Assembly (NCBI GenBank): GCA_038373865.1
Contig: JAXGGA010002882.1
Location: forward strand, 48,821 to 112,820
Direction: 5' to 3'
Length of the DNA: 64,000 nt
DNA from: Uloborus plumipes
Taxonomy: Eukaryota; Arthropoda; Arachnida; Araneae; Uloboridae
The position numbers were made by a program, and so were the translations under genes. Positions 1-11,938 of this stretch are shown here, in pieces (the stretch's first letter is position 1; every line of letters starts with the position of its first letter). A model generated the notes under the pieces. It did not search any database. It saw only the letters and a program-made list of their open reading frames with translations, and had not been told where the DNA came from.

Positions 1-106
1 CTGCAATTTGACGTATGGACCAACCTCCCCTTCTCAGCCCGATCACCATACCCCTTGTAAAGTCGTCTATATGCTGGAAGTGTCTTCGTTGAGGACGGCG
101 TGGCAT
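1..106 (-). pseudogene. Tc1-like transposase, N-terminal end (partial at window edge)
   Basis: Read on the minus strand, an ATG at 106-104 opens a frame that runs without a stop to the left edge (35 codons). It starts MPRRPQRRHFQ and continues with a helix-turn-helix-like stretch, RGMVIGLRRGGWSIRQIA. This is the usual beginning of Tc1/mariner-superfamily transposases: a basic MPRR start followed by a paired-like DNA-binding domain with the pattern RG-IGL-EGG-S-R-IA. Upstream in-frame sequence is not needed to explain the start. Only about a tenth of the usual ~340-residue protein is in the window, so whether the copy is intact cannot be judged. The terminal inverted repeat expected to the right (about 110-250) was not identified. 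Confidence 0.72.
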
Positions 107-1889
107 TTCCTCCTATCACACGTATCCTTCGAGACAAGAACCAAATTTCTCCGATAATTAGTCTGGCAGAAAAACCAACATGAACATAGCCCTTTTTTAA
201 GGAGCAATATATGAATTCAGTCTTAGATATTACCTATAATTTAAAGGCCCCCGTAATGAGTACAAGCCTTTGAATGCTCTAAATGACGCAAAATAAAGAG
301 TAAAGATTTACTGAAGATGTAGCTTTTTGTGATCATTCCCAGCGCCAAAAAACATTTGCATGCTCACACACGTGTGACAGTAACGCCATTTTTGACAGCT
401 GCCGTTTACATTTTCCCCACTGATTCTCCTTTCGGACTGCTGTAACTTTTAACTTCTTCAATCGAAAAGTAAACTGTGGTAAATATGATTACGCGCAAAA
501 AAAAAAAAAAGAAAAAAAAAAACATGAGGGTAGTAGTTATATCATCATTCTTTTCTGTATGGCAGCTGTTTTAAAGTATATTTTAAGCTTACCTTTCCAT
601 TTGAATGGTTAATATTTGTGTGGATCTACTCGTTCTTATTTAATTCTTTATATTGGGATCATTTAAAAAAAATCTTATGGTCGTATCATACGTTTAAGGT
701 AGTTGAAATATGTAAATGTTATTTAAAATCTTTAATGTGATAATTTAAGAAAATAGTTTTATACCAACGTCAGGATTTTCACGAGTATATGTTCTGGAAT
801 TTACTTAACGTCGAGAAATCAAACATACTTGATTTTTAAAAAGTTTCGTACAATTATTTTAATTTACCATACTTTAGAACTTCAAGATTTTTCGATAAAT
901 ATCATAAGCTTTCACAAATACTTCACTACTAACAAAAAAAAACAAATATCTTTTTTGTTAATAACTTTACTTAATTGTTTAATTTGTGCAGAACACTTAA
1001 ATACTAGACGATTGAATATAATACATTACGAAACAATTCTGATAGCACCTTAACTATTAGTATATCGCATTGTATTTTCAGGGGTAATTTAGTCCTTAAT
1101 GTCCCTAGACCATTCATGGCGTAATTTTTGTGAAAATTCCTACTACCTCCTAATTTTATTTAGAATATTTTTCATCTCATCCGTATAAGGAGGATCAGAT
1201 AAATGAATCAATTTCGGCAGACCTGACTTTAGAGCCAAGCAATCACTGCCGAAAATTGTAACACTGAAGGGGAGGTGAGATCTCACAGGCAGCTATTGAA
1301 GAATACCATTAAATTTCATCTAGATGCAAAAGACAAAAGATGTTGATGTGAGAGGATGATGTCCGATGTCTCAAAACAAGAAGCTATTAGTAAAAACAAC
1401 AACTAACTTTTGTCAAGAACTAAACAATCCTACTTTCCCGTATACCGGCATCGACATTCTAGCATCTGATCAAAAATCTCTTAATTAATTGAAACTGAAA
1501 TTTATGTCAAACGTATCTTTTTAGCATTTAAAGCTGATTACTAAAAATAAAATGTACCTATCTCACAAGATGAAATAGATATGTAAAAAGTAACTAAATG
1601 AATGACAAAAAGATATAGCACCTTTTAAACAGTACAGCTAATGTATTTCTTCGCTTAGTATAAAACGCTTAGAATTAATTTTTTTATTTAATTGACAATA
1701 ATGAAAAATAATTAAATAAATAAATATATTTCAAAATATATACCAAAAATTAAAAAGAAAATGTCCACTAAAGCAAATATTTTTTGCTGGAAAAAAATCG
1801 TTGGTCAGAACAAAAAAGAAATTACGGTAATAAAAAAAAAGATAAATACATAAATAAACAAAACTATGTCTGCACAGATCTTTATTTTA
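107..1889. other. AT-rich noncoding DNA
   Basis: No supported gene. The segment next to the Tc1-like start (107-450) is less AT-rich and may be the element's terminal region. A poly-A/GA tract lies near 500-523. The 74- and 61-codon open frames at 829-1053 and 1784-1969 have low-complexity composition and no domain resemblance; they are chance ORFs. Confidence 0.6.
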
Positions 1890-2225
1890 AGAGTAGCAGC
1901 CAGTCATTTTTTCCCAACCTTCATTTCTGCCATGTTTGCAGAGTCAGAGTTAGAGTCAAGTATTCGTAGTCGAAATTGATAGGCGGAGTCAGAGTTAAAG
2001 GCTCTAAAATTATAATAGTAGCAGCCTGTATTTTTTCCTGAGCTAGTATTTCCGCTATAGCTGTGGAGTCGGAGTTAAGAATTCAGTGTCTGAGTCGAGT
2101 CGACGGTTCTAAAATTCTAATAGTAGGAGTCTGTCTTGTTTTCCAAGCCTGCATTTTCGCCATAACAGGGGAGTCGGCTGATTATTCGGTGTCGGAGTCG
2201 AGGAGTCGGAATCGGAGTCCTAAAA
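1890..2225. repeat. Degenerate minisatellite, three ~100-125 bp units with GGAGTCGGAGT cores
   Basis: Three successive units share the order: TAGTAGCAGCCTGT-like start, T-rich stretch, ATTTCCGCCATAG-like segment, a run of (G)GAGTC(A/G)GAGT motifs, then TCTAAAATT. Starts are near 1892, 2019 and 2120. The units differ from one another by many substitutions, so the array is old. Arrays with GAGTCG cores occur in many arthropod genomes. The 105-codon ORF at 2063-2380 is an artefact of this repeat. Confidence 0.75.
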
Positions 2226-3930
2226 ATAGGTTATTAAAAAAAAAAAAAAAAACATTTTTCATACCTTCTTCATCAACAGCATTTTCCAACAAAGTTTGTT
2301 TTGAAGGAAATCCGCTGTTAAGTTCGGAATCGACATTGGTCATAAATTTCTCCGTAGACGGTAATGTTAAAATTTTTTGAACTGTTCAAAATTAAACAGA
2401 AACATTTTCAAATTAGAAAGGGGAATATGGGAATGAGGTGTCCTTGCCGAGATGTTTCGAGCAGAAAAAAAGTTGTGCTCAAATCGGACTGTTCATTTAA
2501 AACTTATTAGGAGGGAGGGGGGCAGACAGACAGACACACAAAGTTAGGCAAAGTGTAAAATGAAAAATATTACCAGTTTTTGAACAGGTAATGTACTGTA
2601 CTCTAATTTTAAAAACATTATTCGCATTTTACGGTTTTCTCCTTTTTTAGAACCCGTTTTTAATGATTATTATTCCGTTTAATATTGAAAGATAGATCCG
2701 TAAAACGAAAAAAAGAGACTAATCTTCAAATAAATATCATTTGCCAGAATATTCTCCCAGGTGTAGGCAAAAATTTTTGCAAATGCTTCTTCATCAGTCA
2801 ATTTTCTTTCTTATTCCCAGGAAATTCGTGCAACATTTATTGTCATATCATTTATAATAATTCCTTTCAAAGATATGACATTTTTGGCTTGATGGATTAC
2901 CACGAAAACTCCCCAACCTACTTAAGATATCAATACACGCAAAGTTATATTGCATTTGACTTTCAGTTAAAATTTTACAATCCTGTAACACGGTTATTAT
3001 TAAATCTCCATATTTTGTCATAATAAACGTATAAATTATTAATGACCCCGTTGATTTAACATGTTATTTCAAAAGATTTATAATTCTACGTTGCGTCACA
3101 ACGTTAACAATAATAAATGAGTTTAATGTATACTATTAGTACTAGAATTCCTTTAAAAAATAATCTGAATAATATGGTATCTAATAAATGTTAGCGTGTT
3201 AAAACTAAAAATATATTATAGTAAAAAAATGAATTAAGTAGTAATGCGTGCAATAATCTTGTCTCTGAAAAACAATGAAGCTATTAAAAATGTACTGCAA
3301 ATGAATAGACATTGATTGTTAAAAAAGGCATATGATAATAAAAAATAGACTTTATATCGCGTGTAAAATGAGTAAAAATTATGCAATAGTCACAACAAAG
3401 AAGAGCGATGCAGGTTGTTTTTTATAAAGCCTTTTCTTTGATTAGGGCTACATTATTGTTGAATCTTTCCTGTCTTTTCACGCTTTCAAAGGTTATCTCA
3501 TGTAATATTGGTGCTGCAGTACTTCAAATAGTTTTGGTTCAAATAGGTGCAAGACAGTTTTTTTTTTTTTTTTTTTTTGAAATTGAAAATAACTAGTACG
3601 GTATAGTTGTTTTTTTTTAGCTACTTATGCCTTTGAGTTTAACAACCGCTTATTAGTTTTTATAGCTTTTTTTTTTTTTTTTTTGAAAAAACATAAAATA
3701 AAGAAAAGGGTCTCAGGAAGAATACCAGGAAATCATTCCACATTTGAAATACATTTTCATTTATTAAAATTAGTTTTATATTTATTTTCTGAAAATTAAA
3801 GATGAGTGACGTAGGGGCGCGTCGAAACAAACTTCATTTTTAATAGCAACTTTCCAATAGAGTGGAAAAGTTGCCTTACGTTACATTTAGTATGTTTGCA
3901 TAAATATATCAATTTGATTTAATATATTTG
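2226..3930. other. AT-rich noncoding DNA
   Basis: Nothing coding recognised. Poly-A near 2237-2252 and poly-T runs near 3560-3578 and 3668-3684. Open frames at 2685-3023 and 3408-3596 have no recognisable domain. Confidence 0.6.
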
Positions 3931-4063
3931 CCTCTGGGGCCGTTCATTATACAAAATTCATTATTTTTTATCGTTTTTGACAAAATGCGACTTAACTTCC
4001 TTTACTTCCAATAGTATAATGTAATAAAATTAACGAATTTTGAGCAATGAACAACCCCGGAGG
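3931..4063. mobile_element. Short TIR element (MITE-like, ~133 bp)
   Basis: The left end CCTCTGGGGCCGTTCATT (from 3931) matches the reverse complement of the right end, AATGAACAACCCCGGAGG (to 4063), and the pairing continues into CAAAATTC(A/G)TTA, about 35 paired positions with few mismatches. The arms enclose a ~65-bp AT-rich centre. A partial extra arm (AACGAATTATG then GGAATGAACGGC) lies at about 4199-4221, suggesting a damaged second copy. A target-site duplication is not clear, so the superfamily is not assigned. Confidence 0.6.
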
Positions 4064-7000
4064 TAACTAAAGTCATTGACCCACATGAATAAAATTTGCA
4101 TACACTATTGGATATAAGGGCAATATATGGCAGCATTTGGCACTATTAAAACTAACGAATCCTATTTCTCATTTTTTTGAAGAAAGATTAAAAAAAGTAA
4201 CGAATTATGTGGAATGAACGGCTGGAAAGGCAACTGAAGATATCAACAAAACTTTGCACACGTACTAATAATAACATATGGCAATTTTTTCTGCACTATT
4301 AGAAATTTGATATCAAAACGATTTTTTTTCGATGCATCCTAATGTAGAGTCAGCTAACTGGTAAAAAAGGTAAACAAGTTAAACATAGAAAATCTTTATT
4401 TTGTATTGGTACACAAATAATTTCATTTATCAATAAATTCTGATATTCAAACCCTATGTTTTCAAACACGCGTGAGAGTCATCGATTAGTTTTGAGTAAG
4501 TATTTGAAATAAAGCTAAGAATGGTTGGTAACTCACAAAACACCTATTAAAACTGTTTTTAAAAGTTGCGTCGAAAATGTTAATCTTTGAAAGTTAAAAA
4601 TATGACAGATTCATTTATAACTAAAATGTATAGTACTACTATTTTCCTTTTCTTTACCTTTCGTCCTCTTCGTTTTCTTTTTTTATTTTAAATTATATTA
4701 ATAATTCCAGAAACTAACGGCTGTTTCATTTTCTGATTTAAATCACCACACATTATCTTTACCAGATTACTCTCAACTACTTACGCTCGGATCGAATTCA
4801 AATCTCTTAAAACGTTCACTCAAAATAATCATACAGTAGTCTGAAAGCATTCACTTGTAATCCACCCGAATCCTCAATATAATCCCCTCAATATCAAGGA
4901 ATTTGCTAGCACTATGATTAGCAACTGATGGTTTCATCGGTCATCAACATTAATGAACGTACTGACCTACACGTAATGGATAAAAGATACTTTGCAGAGG
5001 AATCGCGGATGAGACCCTCGAACATTATGTTCGTCCATTCAGAGTCAACTCAATACTCATTCTAATAGGTGATAATGGATAATGCTGGAGAAATCCTGCT
5101 TCAGATGTCCAATATCCGGAAAGGGTGTGTGCTTGCTCAAAGCCTTAGACATTCTCTCTCCTAGTTGCTTAATCTAAGTTTTATGCTTTTGTCCAACTTA
5201 GCCAAAGAAAGACAATTTATTTTATTTCCTGCAGTTAGTTTCAAATTTGTGAATAAATGGGAGCTTAGAGTGTGCATATATACCTGTCAGTTTCTCCACA
5301 TGTGGGAACGCAAATAAATGACAGGAAATACAGTATTCAAGCAGGTAGTTTATCGTTAAAAAATCCTGAGGTCAATTAATGTTTCGGAAATATATAGAAA
5401 TTGACGACTATTATGCATTGAGCGAAAGTATATGGAAATAAAAAATAAATGAAACATCATTTGGACTAAGCAACGCACACATCAGCAATTCATCGCTTGA
5501 ATATCTCGAAAATATAAGCATTAAAATATTGCATTAAAAAATGTATGAACATTTTACCTGCATAAAAAAGCTACAAATATGTTTATTTTTACTTTTGAAA
5601 TTTGCCCTGTTAAGTAGAGGTTTTATCTCTCGTAGTCTTGCCAGCTACTCACACAAAAATTGTAACTTTATAGAAGGGATGAAGACGAAGTTGAAACAAT
5701 CCTTCATGTATGTTTTAAGATAACATGTGATGTTTTCACTGATTATTTTTAACGGAATAATCAATGTGAGGAAAACATTTACTAGAATCCATCGCGAACA
5801 AAAAACAAAACTGTTTTCATTACACTCTAATCCTTTTATCTTTCAAGTAATTATAACAAAGCCCCAAATTTTAAATTCAGTTACAAATAAGCTTATTAAT
5901 GAATTCAACAAAAAACTTACTGGAAGAAAGAACGCGAATACGTAAAGTGTACATACTGCAACGTTCATTGCGGCCTCGTGCTTCTAACGTAAAGAAGGTG
6001 AATTCGAATTCCATCGAACTAAGAGTTCAACAGAAATCTGATCACAGCTTCAATTAATATGTACCCTGAATTCATAGAAATATTATTAACAACTGTGGTG
6101 AAATTATAAAAGAAATGTTTTATTTTTTATCTGTAAATCGCAGTTTTTTAATAGTCTCAGCAAAATATACTTACCCATTTCAATTGATTTTGTTATTTAC
6201 CGTTTTTTTAAGTGTATAATTATATAAATATATAGTATCCCAGAGTGGAGGCCCATTAGCTGAGTGCAGTGCAAATAACGTGAAAATCGCGAAGTACCTT
6301 TTGCCAGGAAAGTGAAATTTTTTGATTGACATATTTTTCTTTAGCTGAGTTCCAATTCAAATTCACACATCATCTGTGCTGTTGCATTAAAATATTTTTT
6401 TTTACATAAATCTTCAGCATCATCCCATATTATTCTTTAAGAGTTTTTCCTGAAGAGTAGGAGGGGGGGGGGCGTTAGGCCATTTTTTTTATTACTTTAT
6501 AAAACCACGTAAGCAAACGATTGTTTAAAAAATCCCAAAGGTCAGTCAGTCAATTTGAAAGAAAAAAATCATATTTTGACTTTTTTTCCTCGCAAAAATA
6601 CAACAAACGAGAGAGAGAGAGAGAGAGAGACAGGTGGAGAGGGTAGAAAGAGCTTATAGTGGGACTGGGAAATCTTTAAAACTAATGTGATGGCCCTGAA
6701 AAAAAAATTAGAAACACTACTCAAAATTGATATCACAAAATATTTTCCACTGAAATGAAAAGGGATTATCATTCCGATATTTGAATAAGAACAAATCAAT
6801 TGCGAGTAGATGTTCTCAATTTTCTTGCGATGCGTAACTGGTCTGCAAGGGAACGTCACGTCGCAGCCGTTAGTGTCATTTTTCGGAAGCCAGTCCAGAA
6901 GAACGAGTAAAGTGTCATGTAATGCGTTATGTCAAGGCACGTCTGGTGACTGATTGATTAGCACAGTAAGAAAGATCGTTATTTATTCTCCGAAATCCAA

Positions 7001-8545
7001 ACTGACGTGAAAAGCACCAGACTCCTCCCCCCGAAAGAAAAAAACATTTCAAAGAATCATCGGTTTTCTAGGCACGTTATTAATGACTTAACATCCTACC
7101 GTGACGAAAAGCAGAAATAAAAATAGAAAACGGAGGCGAAAGAAACCGTGCACACGGGGTGATATGCGAACGCTCTAAATTGAATTTCTTGCGTGTTTAT
7201 GAGTTGCGTGCTATCACGTAATTTGACTATCTCTAATGCGGCACGACTAAAAAATGTTGTTCGACGCCAACGGCCAGGTGCGCAATTCGAAAAGTTGGGC
7301 CATGACATGCCTTAAGCTGGCAGAATTGATCGCTTGGCTAACTTAGAATCTCAAGAATTAATACCCCGCTATCGAAAACGCGTTACGCAACAGATAAAAT
7401 GCAATTCTCCGATCTATTGACCTTTGGGGGTGTCTGTAATTAACTTGGCAAAATGCAAAGGGGCTCTTTGATATTCGCTTAACATCAACGGCGTTACAAT
7501 TGTTTAGCATATGAGAGCAGCTCTGGAATTTCAACATGTCTTCACGTCACCCGAATAAATTTAGGAGATGTTTTTATCAAATACCGCGGAATCCAGTTCA
7601 TATCTGAAAAAATACGAAGTATATTGCGCGAGGACCTTATGAATTTATATCAATACAAAATATTAGTATGTTTTGCATTCCTGAAAACACTCCCTTAAAA
7701 AAACTTTGATTAAAAAGAATATCTTTGGTTTAGCTATCACGGTTATGGTTTCAACAATGATCACATAAAATGTTTCGAAATTTTGAGACAAAATTAATTC
7801 TAGTTAAACTATCTTTACATTTTGGCTTTTACAATCATAGAATATCTTCATAAAATACCCCGTCAAGTAATATTTTATTTTGATTAAATCTTTCAAAGTT
7901 TTCTACGATTTAAACATTTATTTGCAATTGTGTGTTTTCACACATTTATTTATTATTCAAAAAAGCACAGAGAGAAGAGTTATAAACAATAACTCTTTAG
8001 GCAAGATTTTAAAGTTTTTTTTAGGTAACTGCTTTTTTAGGTAAGAGTTTTATTAGACATAAAATTTAAATCCGAAGTCTTTTTTTTTTGTAGTAAATTG
8101 CTTATGTATTTTTAATGATGTCTGGGACATATAATTTGCAACTTTTTAAAGCCATCTACGATCAATCATTTAGTTTGATATATATTTGTCTTATTCCAAT
8201 TGAGCATATTACAATGCAATAGAACGATTAAAGGATGGGAACAATGGGGATGGGAAAAATGGTCCGTGGCAAACCCTGCACTATGGAGGTTTTTAGTGGG
8301 GTTAATTTGAGATTGTGGAGGGTGGGGGATTCTCATGTTTGGTTAACTGTTGTCATTTGTGTATTTTTGTAAGTTGACTCCGCTTTAGGCTTTCTAAGAC
8401 TTTATTTTTTTCAGCCAATATAGAAGCCTCTGAGTCAGCTGGCTAGAAAAAAAATATGTATGTAATACTAGGCGACTTCAAATAAAGTCATTGTACTTCA
8501 ATGGTTTAATGATTTTGAGAATCCAAACTCAGATTTCTACAAAGG
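4064..8545. other. Noncoding DNA with a less AT-rich patch
   Basis: No supported gene. A (GA)n microsatellite lies at 6610-6630. The patch at about 6830-7330 is clearly richer in G+C than its surroundings (many CG dinucleotides) but gives no recognisable reading frame; the 70-codon minus-strand frame at 7096-7308 has no domain resemblance. The patch could be an old insertion or a regulatory segment; the sequence does not decide. Confidence 0.5.
6610..6630. repeat. (GA)n microsatellite
   Basis: About ten uninterrupted GA units. Confidence 0.9.
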
Positions 8546-9380
8546 ACATATCGCACCCTTGCTAAAAAAGTACCACAACTCAAAAATTGTAATTTTTGAG
8601 TTATGACCAAAGAGAGTAGTTTACACGTCTCTACTAATCTTCAAAAGAGCCAGAAGTTGCATTGAAAAATCAGCTGCCAAAGGGCAGTTATGGCGTTTTG
8701 TTCTTATCAAGATGCATAGGACCCCTTCCACTGAAATGCCACATCTTGAGTTGTCGTCCAGCCGTCGTAGAGTAACGTGCGTAACTTACGATCATAGTTT
8801 GAGATGTATCGGTCATCAGTGACAAATTCAAAAATACTAAAGGGCAATTCCACGTGACTCACGTTTCAATTTGACGTGGTTTTACAAAAGTAAATGTTAT
8901 ATATATAAAAGAAATAACCATGCCTGATTTAAATAAAGCTGTTGACAGTCATCTGGGATGTAGTAAGAACCTATGGATGTCAGCATTTTAAATTTCAACA
9001 GAAATAGATGGTGTTTCAACCTTAATTTAGCATCGTGACTCACGTTACAAAAAAAAGGAACTCAAGTTTTTTGGATAATTAAAAACCTAGGATTCCTGCT
9101 CTTTCAGAATAATAAAATTTAAAAACTGCTTTTCATGGCACAAAATATGTTTCTAAGTTATGATATATATACGAAAATAAAGTTCACTCTGCAGTCACTA
9201 ATTAAGTTAATCAATATGTTGAGCGTGACTCACGTTACATGGTTTCGTGACTCACGTTACATCTCCGTTTTAGTCTTTTACTTTACATCTTATTTTGAAA
9301 ATTTTATTGAGAGACTTCACTTAAATTCAATTAAAATTAATGCTTAATGACTTGTTTTCTTTAGTTGATCAGTTTTGAAT

Positions 9381-9535
9381 ACAGTAAAACCTCTCTGAGC
9401 GGTCACTTTTACAAAGCGGCCACCTTTCTTAACGGCCAATTTTTCGCAGCACGAATTTTCGTCCCATAGACCTCGGTTTAAAATTCTCCTTAGCAGCTGC
9501 CATCTAACCCCTCTGAACGGTCACAGAGTGGATTC
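9381..9535 (+). mobile_element. Fragment of a pogo/Tigger-type element end
   Basis: It begins ACAGTAAAACCTCTCTGAGC, a terminus typical of pogo/Tigger-like elements, followed by internal repeats of the type GCGGCCACC / AACGGCCAA / GAACGGTCACAGAG. No opposite terminus was found nearby, so it looks truncated. It lies inside the 4.16-kb element. Confidence 0.5.
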
Positions 9536-9659
9536 ATCAATTCAATTTTCCAAAATATATGTTTGTCTTTTTTTTATACTACTTCCCGTATTTTCTCTGT
9601 GGCTGCATTGTACTGACTTCAAATTCTGAATTCATGCATCTGAAAACTTTTACAGGATA

Positions 9660-10416
9660 CTACACACCATTACATTTCATCTGATACCAATCATAACATT
9701 TAATGTTGCATACTGGCTGTAAAATTAGTTGACTGCTGTCAGAAGTAGGCTCTTCAAAGAACTTACTTTTCTCATCCACTACTGATGAATAATTAAATTT
9801 TAAGCATCTCAAATAAGAGCAAGTGAGATGTTGACCGTGCTTTTTAAAATTTCTCTTATGTTCCAATTTTATATGTATATATATATTTTTTCTCTCGCTC
9901 AAGCTACTTTTTTAAATCATTTTAATTTAAATTTTCTTGGGATAAATAATTTTTTCAGCATGAGTTCGGTGGACATTAAAATTTTCTTTTCAAATGTATA
10001 TTACATTTACGGATGAGTATTGAGTAACTTACTTATGACTATAGTTTAACTGTGAGGTGAATTAACGGAATTTCTCCTTGTTTTGCCAAGTCTTCCTTAG
10101 TGTATTTACATATTTGTATACTTGTTAAAGCGATATTTAAGAAGTTTGAATTTAGCCAAAATTTCCTTTGAAAGTTTCATATGTTTATTTTTCAGCTTAT
10201 ATTGAATTGCTGGAGACAATATCCTTAGCTTTTCGACATTTCTCGTTAGACATTCTTTTATCCAGAGACAATGTTTCTGTTTACATGCAATGTACTTCCT
10301 TTCTTGCTTCAATTTTTCTCGGCACCTTCTTTGTCATTCTGCGGTTACTCGTTAAATATTTAAAAAATTTCTTTTACTGGAATGAAAAACCTTTTTTAGA
10401 TGCGGAAGAAAAATAG
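9660..10416 (-). pseudogene. Degraded basic open frame inside the 4.16-kb element
   Basis: On the minus strand, a frame around 10312-10106 reads with many Lys/Arg/Glu residues (RCREKLKQERKYIACKQK and on). A further frame at 9902-9660 includes FFEEPTSDSSQLILQPVC. The Lys/Arg-rich start recalls the basic N-terminal regions of some large arthropod transposon proteins, but no DDE motif is seen. Several frameshifts and stops separate the pieces. It is a candidate remnant of the protein belonging to the surrounding TIR element; function is not assigned. Confidence 0.3.
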
Positions 10417-11509
10417 GTGCATGCATAAACACCCGTGCTACACATTGGAAAGCTGAGGGCCAAAATTGAGACCCATTGCACTAATTGAAAGATTATAAAA
10501 CACTAAAAGAATTAAAATTACGCTATTTATATTCAATTTCATCAGCATTATTAATTATATGTAGGTGTGTACAAGTGCTAACCCTCTCTTTAGACCCTAA
10601 AATGCCATTAGGGCACATTAAATACTTTTAAGAAGTTAATATTAGCTTGTATTGGCTGTAACTCACTTTTCGCGTGACTCACGTTACAAAAAAAACGTCC
10701 TTATTTTTTGAATAAAAAAGCAAAAAACTCTAAATTGGCCATGAAATTCTTTTTTGTAATGTACATGTGTAGGAGAAACAGGAAAAAAAATTCATTTATA
10801 AGCTATAAAATTTGGAAATATTAAAAAAATTAAGTTTTCGTGACTCACGTTACACAAAATTTAATGGTTTAAAAACTACTTCAAAAAATTATTTTAAGAA
10901 TAAATTTCAAAATGTACTGTTAATAATTGTTTTCTTATCGAATAAATCTGCCAGGAAAAAATGCAATTAAATTGTGGAAACAGGCTAAACCAATAAAATA
11001 TGCTCGTTTAACCCTACACTGCATGGTGTTGCCAATTGGCTACATGGACAATTTGTCCTCCTTATGAATAGCAGAATGTAGTCATAAGACAACTCAATGC
11101 ATAAAAAGCAAGTATTGGGTATATTTAAAGCAATTATCACCATTTATCCTCCATACATGGCAGCACTGGTCTGTTACATGCTCTTAAATGAATCCATATG
11201 GATAGCTTTTAAAATCACTCAAACTACCATGTTTTGAAATTATTTTTTACAATTAAATATTTTTCTCCGTCTTTTTAAAAAATAACATGAATAACATAAA
11301 CATTTATCTTTCGTTTAAGATGCGTTTTACATCAAAATAATTGTTTGGAAAAAATCTAGGACATAATACACGTCTGTAGCCATTTGGCAACATTATGCAG
11401 TAAGCATCCAGAGAACACTTCGATTCATCTCTATAGTTCATGAAGTATGTGCTTTGTTTATGTTTCGTGCTAGCTTCTTTCTATTTTTGAAAGGCATAAT
11501 ATAATCATG

Positions 11510-11839
11510 CGGACCCAAAAGTGGTACTTTCGGCTGTTCTGCAGTTTATAAGACCTCGCAATTATCAGTGCTTAGTTGATGTTCAACAGAGTGAACAAAC
11601 AAAAAATAAATAGGGTAAAGCCTTTAAAACGTGTTCATTTTAGATTTCAGTTAGCGCAAACGTTGTGTTTACTTGGACAAGTAAAGTCATTAATAATTTT
11701 AAAATATAGTTTTGAAAAAAAACTAAAAAATACGCTTTTACAATGGAATGCGCTCATCATGGGTTTCCCTCTGATTTTCAAAACTACTGAATATCCGGTA
11801 CTTATAATACATCAATATGCAATACAGTTTAGCCTTTAG
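11510..11839 (+). pseudogene. piggyBac-like transposase relic, C-terminal part
   Basis: A single frame with two stops reads TQKWYFRLFCSL, stop, DLAIISA, stop, LMFNRVNKQK, and later PLKRVHFRFQLAQTL. This order (KW-RLF, then D-AI-NA, LY--N, then a basic FR--LA--L segment) is the conserved C-terminal block of the piggyBac (DDE_Tnp_1_7) transposase that follows the catalytic core. The upstream catalytic Asp residues are missing. Its position between matching TTAA ends supports the assignment. Confidence 0.65.
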
Positions 11840-11910
11840 TATTAAAAATAATATTAAATATATTACTTTTATATTTGCAAAGAACGTAAATTTTATCTTT
11901 TATTCAGAGT

Positions 11911-11938
11911 TACATACATACATACATACATACATACA
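11911..11938. repeat. (ACAT)n microsatellite
   Basis: Seven ACAT/CATA units inside the piggyBac-like element. Confidence 0.9.

Larger units (their letters stand above)
8853..10853 (+). repeat. Six dispersed CGTGACTCACGTTAC direct repeats
   Basis: Copies: 8853-8867 (ends GTTTC instead of GTTAC), 9034-9048, 9224-9238, 9246-9260, 10673-10687 and 10839-10853. The core GTGACTCAC is a perfect 9-bp palindrome containing TGACTCA, the AP-1/TRE consensus. Repeated subterminal motifs of this kind are commonly transposase-binding sites in DNA transposons. A role in recruiting bZIP factors is only a possibility. Confidence 0.8.

Noticed and set aside
2063..2380. 105-codon ORF
   Set aside because: Runs through the GAGTCG minisatellite and a poly-A tract; Ser/Arg-rich content comes from the repeat.
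5940..6020. Possible tRNA-like TTCGAATTCC segment
   Set aside because: No acceptor or anticodon stem can be paired around it.
8853..10853. Direct repeats considered as a CRISPR-like array
   Set aside because: Only 15 bp long, irregularly spaced from 22 bp to over 1.4 kb, in a eukaryotic transposon context.
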